Positions 61,709-64,000 of a stretch of DNA of 64,000 nucleotides are shown piece by piece. A model generated the notes under the pieces. It was not told where the DNA came from. It did no database searches and saw nothing but the letters and a program-made list of their open reading frames with translations. The first letter of the stretch is position 1; each line of letters opens with the position of its first letter. This DNA comes from Prevotella melaninogenica (GTDB lineage Bacteria > Bacteroidota > Bacteroidia > Bacteroidales > Bacteroidaceae), in assembly GCF_018128065.1 (NCBI RefSeq), contig NZ_CP072359.1, positions 930,001-994,000 on the forward strand, read 5' to 3'. Made by a program: the position numbers and the translations under genes.

Positions 61709-64000
61709 TTAGAGTGAGAAACGTAATGAGAATTCAAAGCTTCTGTCGTATGGATAGTTCAAACCACGCTCTCTCTTCGCTGTTGACAGGTAGAAGAGGT
61801 CGTTAGTCAGAAGTTCCAAGAACATACGTTTCAATCCGTACTTCTGAATAAAGGTCGTTGGAACCTCATAAGAGAGTGACAGGCTGCTCATACGCAGGAA
61901 GTTATTCTTCTGTACGAAACGTGAAGTCTGGTAAGGTGTAGCTGTATCATCAATACGCTTGTACTTCGCTACCGTTCCAGGAGCCTTCCATCTGTCATTC
62001 AATACACGCTCATCAGCGTTATACTTAGGGTTAGCACCCTCCACCTTTGTTGCCAAAGTCTCATTGTAGAGTGAGCCTCCGAAAGAGTACTGGAAGGTAC
62101 AACTCAATGCAAATCGCTTATAGGTAAGGTAAGAGTTTACCGAACCTGTACCGAAAGGATTGGTATCACCGAAGATTACCTTGTCATTTGGATCGTACGT
62201 AAAGGTATAACTTCCGTCACGCTTGATGAAGATTTCCTGACCTGTTACAGGGTCGATACCTGCAGAAGGAACAACCTTCAAGGCTGTCAAAGACTGCCCC
62301 TCTTCATAGATAGGAAGTGGTGCAACACCATTGTCGGACTTGTTCTTCTCGTTTTGTTCACGCAGAGAATTACTGATTTTCTTAATCTTATTCTTGTTGT
62401 AAGCATATGTCAAACCAAGTGACCACTGCCAATCCTTATTCTGAATTGGGAAGGTACGCAGACGAAGTTCAAAACCTGAGTTCTGTACCTCACCAATGTT
62501 CTCACGTGAAGTTGTCACACCCACTGATGGTGCCTTGGTGATATCCAAGAGCAGGTTATCAGTGTTCTTGACGTAGTAATCAGCCGAAAGGTCTACACGA
62601 CCACGGAAAGCAGTGAAGTCAACACCGATGTTGGTGCTCAACGTACGCTCCCACTTCAAGTCAGGATTACCAATAGTAATTGGCGTAGCACCAGTACCCT
62701 TACCATAGAAGTAAGAACTGTTATAGCTATAAGTTGTCAATGCCTGATAGGGGTTAAAGTTGATATTACCCAAGTAACCAACACTGGCACGGAGCTTCAA
62801 AAGCGTAACAGGTGTTCCCTTCATGAACTTCTCGTTGTGGATATTCCAACCACCGCCGACACTCCAGAAAGGAGCAAAACGCTGGTTCTTACCGAAACGA
62901 GACGAACCCTCATAACGATAGATAAGGTCGAGGAAGTACTTGTTATCCCAAATGGTGTTGGCATTAACGAAGAAACCTACACCTCTTGTCTGTGTGTCAG
63001 AGCCACTTGGACGTGTTGCTGCGTATGAAGTAGCAAAAGCTGGGTGTCCGAGCTTATCTGAATAGAAGCCTATTGAAGTATAAGAAGCGGCATCTGTTGA
63101 TGTAGACTCAATGCTACTACCTCCCATTGCTGTTAAGAAGAGTTTCTTAAAGAAGTAGTTGTTGTATGACAACATAGCCTTTCCCTGCAACGTAGTTGTG
63201 TTCACCCAGCTATCAGTCAATGAACCACGCTGGTTAGCCGACTTATTACGAATCTCGCTGTAAGCAAAAGGAGAGGTGAAAGAGCGTCTATCCTGCTTGC
63301 TACGGTCAATCGTAAAGTCTCCATCCAAACGAATTTTCTCACCAAACCACAACTGTATGTTGGTCGTATTTAGGAAGTCAAAGTTGTTTGACTTGCTATA
63401 ACTTCCCAATGATGCATCGTACAGTGGGTTTGCCAAATCGTGATAAAGCGAAGAACGCAACTGTCCATCGCTATTGTATGGGTTCTCATAAGGATTCATC
63501 TTCACCCAGTCAGAGAAATCACCATAAGGCGAAACGTTGCTCGTTACAGATGAGATGGTCGAACTATTTGACACGAAGAACTTACCTGAAATATTGTATG
63601 ACAAACGGAAGTTGGTTGAAAGACGAGTACGATCAGAACCCTTCATAACACCAGCATCCTTACCATAGCGTACACCGAGGTTATATTTCGCACGATCATC
63701 ACCACCATCAACACTTAAACTGTGTGACTGTGAGATAGCGTTACGCAATGGCTTTGACAACCAATCAGTCTCAACACCTCTTTGAATATCGTTATATATA
63801 CGTGCATAATCCTTATCAAGCTTATATTGAGTTGAAGGGCTTGTATCTGTAAACAAGCCAGCAAGACGCTCATACTCCAACTTCTGACGCGCATTCAACA
63901 AGTTATAATCAGACAAGTCAGGGGTTGAAAGACGCACTGTTCCACTATAATTCAATTTCAACTTACCACCTTTCAGCGTCTTTGTCGTAATAACAATAAC
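61709..64000 (-). CDS. SusC/RagA-family TonB-linked outer-membrane transporter (5' end outside window)
   Basis: The visible 763 residues run from the end of the plug (GVIVITTK-like VIVITTKTLKGGK at the window edge) through the barrel to the C-terminal strand RSFEFSLRFSL, which ends in Leu after the usual Phe. Typical SusC motifs are DGSYTFTYDPNDKVIFGDTNPFG (read in parts), LYNETLATKVEG and FLRMSSLSLSYEVP. The reading frame is open to base 64000, so the signal peptide, CarboxypepD-like domain and most of the plug lie beyond. It imports substrate bound by SusD, driven by TonB. Confidence 0.95.
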   Translation of the reverse strand, partial: VIVITTKTLKGGKLKLNYSGTVRLSTPDLSDYNLLNARQKLEYERLAGLFTDTSPSTQYKLDKDYARIYNDIQRGVETDWLSKPLRNAISQSHSLSVDGGDDRAKYNLGVRYGKDAGVMKGSDRTRLSTNFRLSYNISGKFFVSNSSTISSVTSNVSPYGDFSDWVKMNPYENPYNSDGQLRSSLYHDLANPLYDASLGSYSKSNNFDFLNTTNIQLWFGEKIRLDGDFTIDRSKQDRRSFTSPFAYSEIRNKSANQRGSLTDSWVNTTTLQGKAMLSYNNYFFKKLFLTAMGGSSIESTSTDAASYTSIGFYSDKLGHPAFATSYAATRPSGSDTQTRGVGFFVNANTIWDNKYFLDLIYRYEGSSRFGKNQRFAPFWSVGGGWNIHNEKFMKGTPVTLLKLRASVGYLGNINFNPYQALTTYSYNSSYFYGKGTGATPITIGNPDLKWERTLSTNIGVDFTAFRGRVDLSADYYVKNTDNLLLDITKAPSVGVTTSRENIGEVQNSGFELRLRTFPIQNKDWQWSLGLTYAYNKNKIKKISNSLREQNEKNKSDNGVAPLPIYEEGQSLTALKVVPSAGIDPVTGQEIFIKRDGSYTFTYDPNDKVIFGDTNPFGTGSVNSYLTYKRFALSCTFQYSFGGSLYNETLATKVEGANPKYNADERVLNDRWKAPGTVAKYKRIDDTATPYQTSRFVQKNNFLRMSSLSLSYEVPTTFIQKYGLKRMFLELLTNDLFYLSTAKRERGLNYPYDRSFEFSLRFSL

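Overview
The window looks like chromosomal DNA of an oral or gut Prevotella-type bacterium (order Bacteroidales). The evidence is: many promoters of the Bacteroidetes form TAnnTTTG with a TTG about 19-21 bp upstream; SusC/SusD-type outer-membrane uptake genes; a GldH-type lipoprotein beside a RicT-like PSP1 gene and holB; DUF4834 and DUF6249 proteins; and two-ExbD TonB systems. The genus is an inference from gene content and style, not from a marker alignment. No prophage, IS transposase, CRISPR-Cas or restriction system is visible. Layout: 1-2.2 kb holds a small ferredoxin, a tRNA with CAT anticodon and a START-like protein. 2.2-7.4 kb has an LptF/G-type permease, ribBA and an aspartate aminotransferase. 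7.5-13.4 kb is an ExbB-ExbD-ExbD-TonB-PstS-TPR cluster that energises outer-membrane transport. 14.5-17.5 kb has a frameshifted AmpG-like permease, mutY and a small lipoprotein. 17.7-24.7 kb is a single-domain purH followed by the rod-shape cluster mreB-mreC-mreD-mrdA-rodA. 25.2-29.5 kb (minus strand) is metF-holB-ricT-gldH. 29.7-32.3 kb pairs a GH5 mannanase-like secreted enzyme with mannose-6-phosphate isomerase. 32.6-38.7 kb has an AI-2E family permease, tdk, rsmI, a coiled-coil lipoprotein, an ECF sigma operon and tadA. 38.9-43.2 kb is yraN-birA-pyrH and a DsbD-like protein. 43.7-45.4 kb makes phosphatidylethanolamine (psd, frameshifted, then pssA). 45.5-52.3 kb is dnaE, trxA and an outer-membrane beta-barrel receptor. 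52.6-64 kb (minus strand) is a SusC-SusD peptide-type uptake locus with two surface lipoproteins and two tandem metalloproteases, one of which has lost its zinc ligands. The most unusual signals are non-coding. Six intergenic sites carry short arrays of a quasi-palindromic unit with an exact 22-bp period (about 0.7, 13.8, 24.9, 32.5, 52.4 and 60.0 kb). Two further sites (5.7 and 43.5 kb) carry a second array family with the same 22-bp period and a similar palindromic centre. There is also a 140-bp inverted-repeat element resembling a MITE. Several housekeeping genes (mutY, metF, tadA, tdk, rsmI) have a consensus -7 element ending only 2-9 bases before the start codon, which predicts leaderless mRNAs. 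Two conserved genes (ampG-like and psd) are each interrupted by one frameshift; the ampG one falls exactly on a canonical -1 slippery heptamer.
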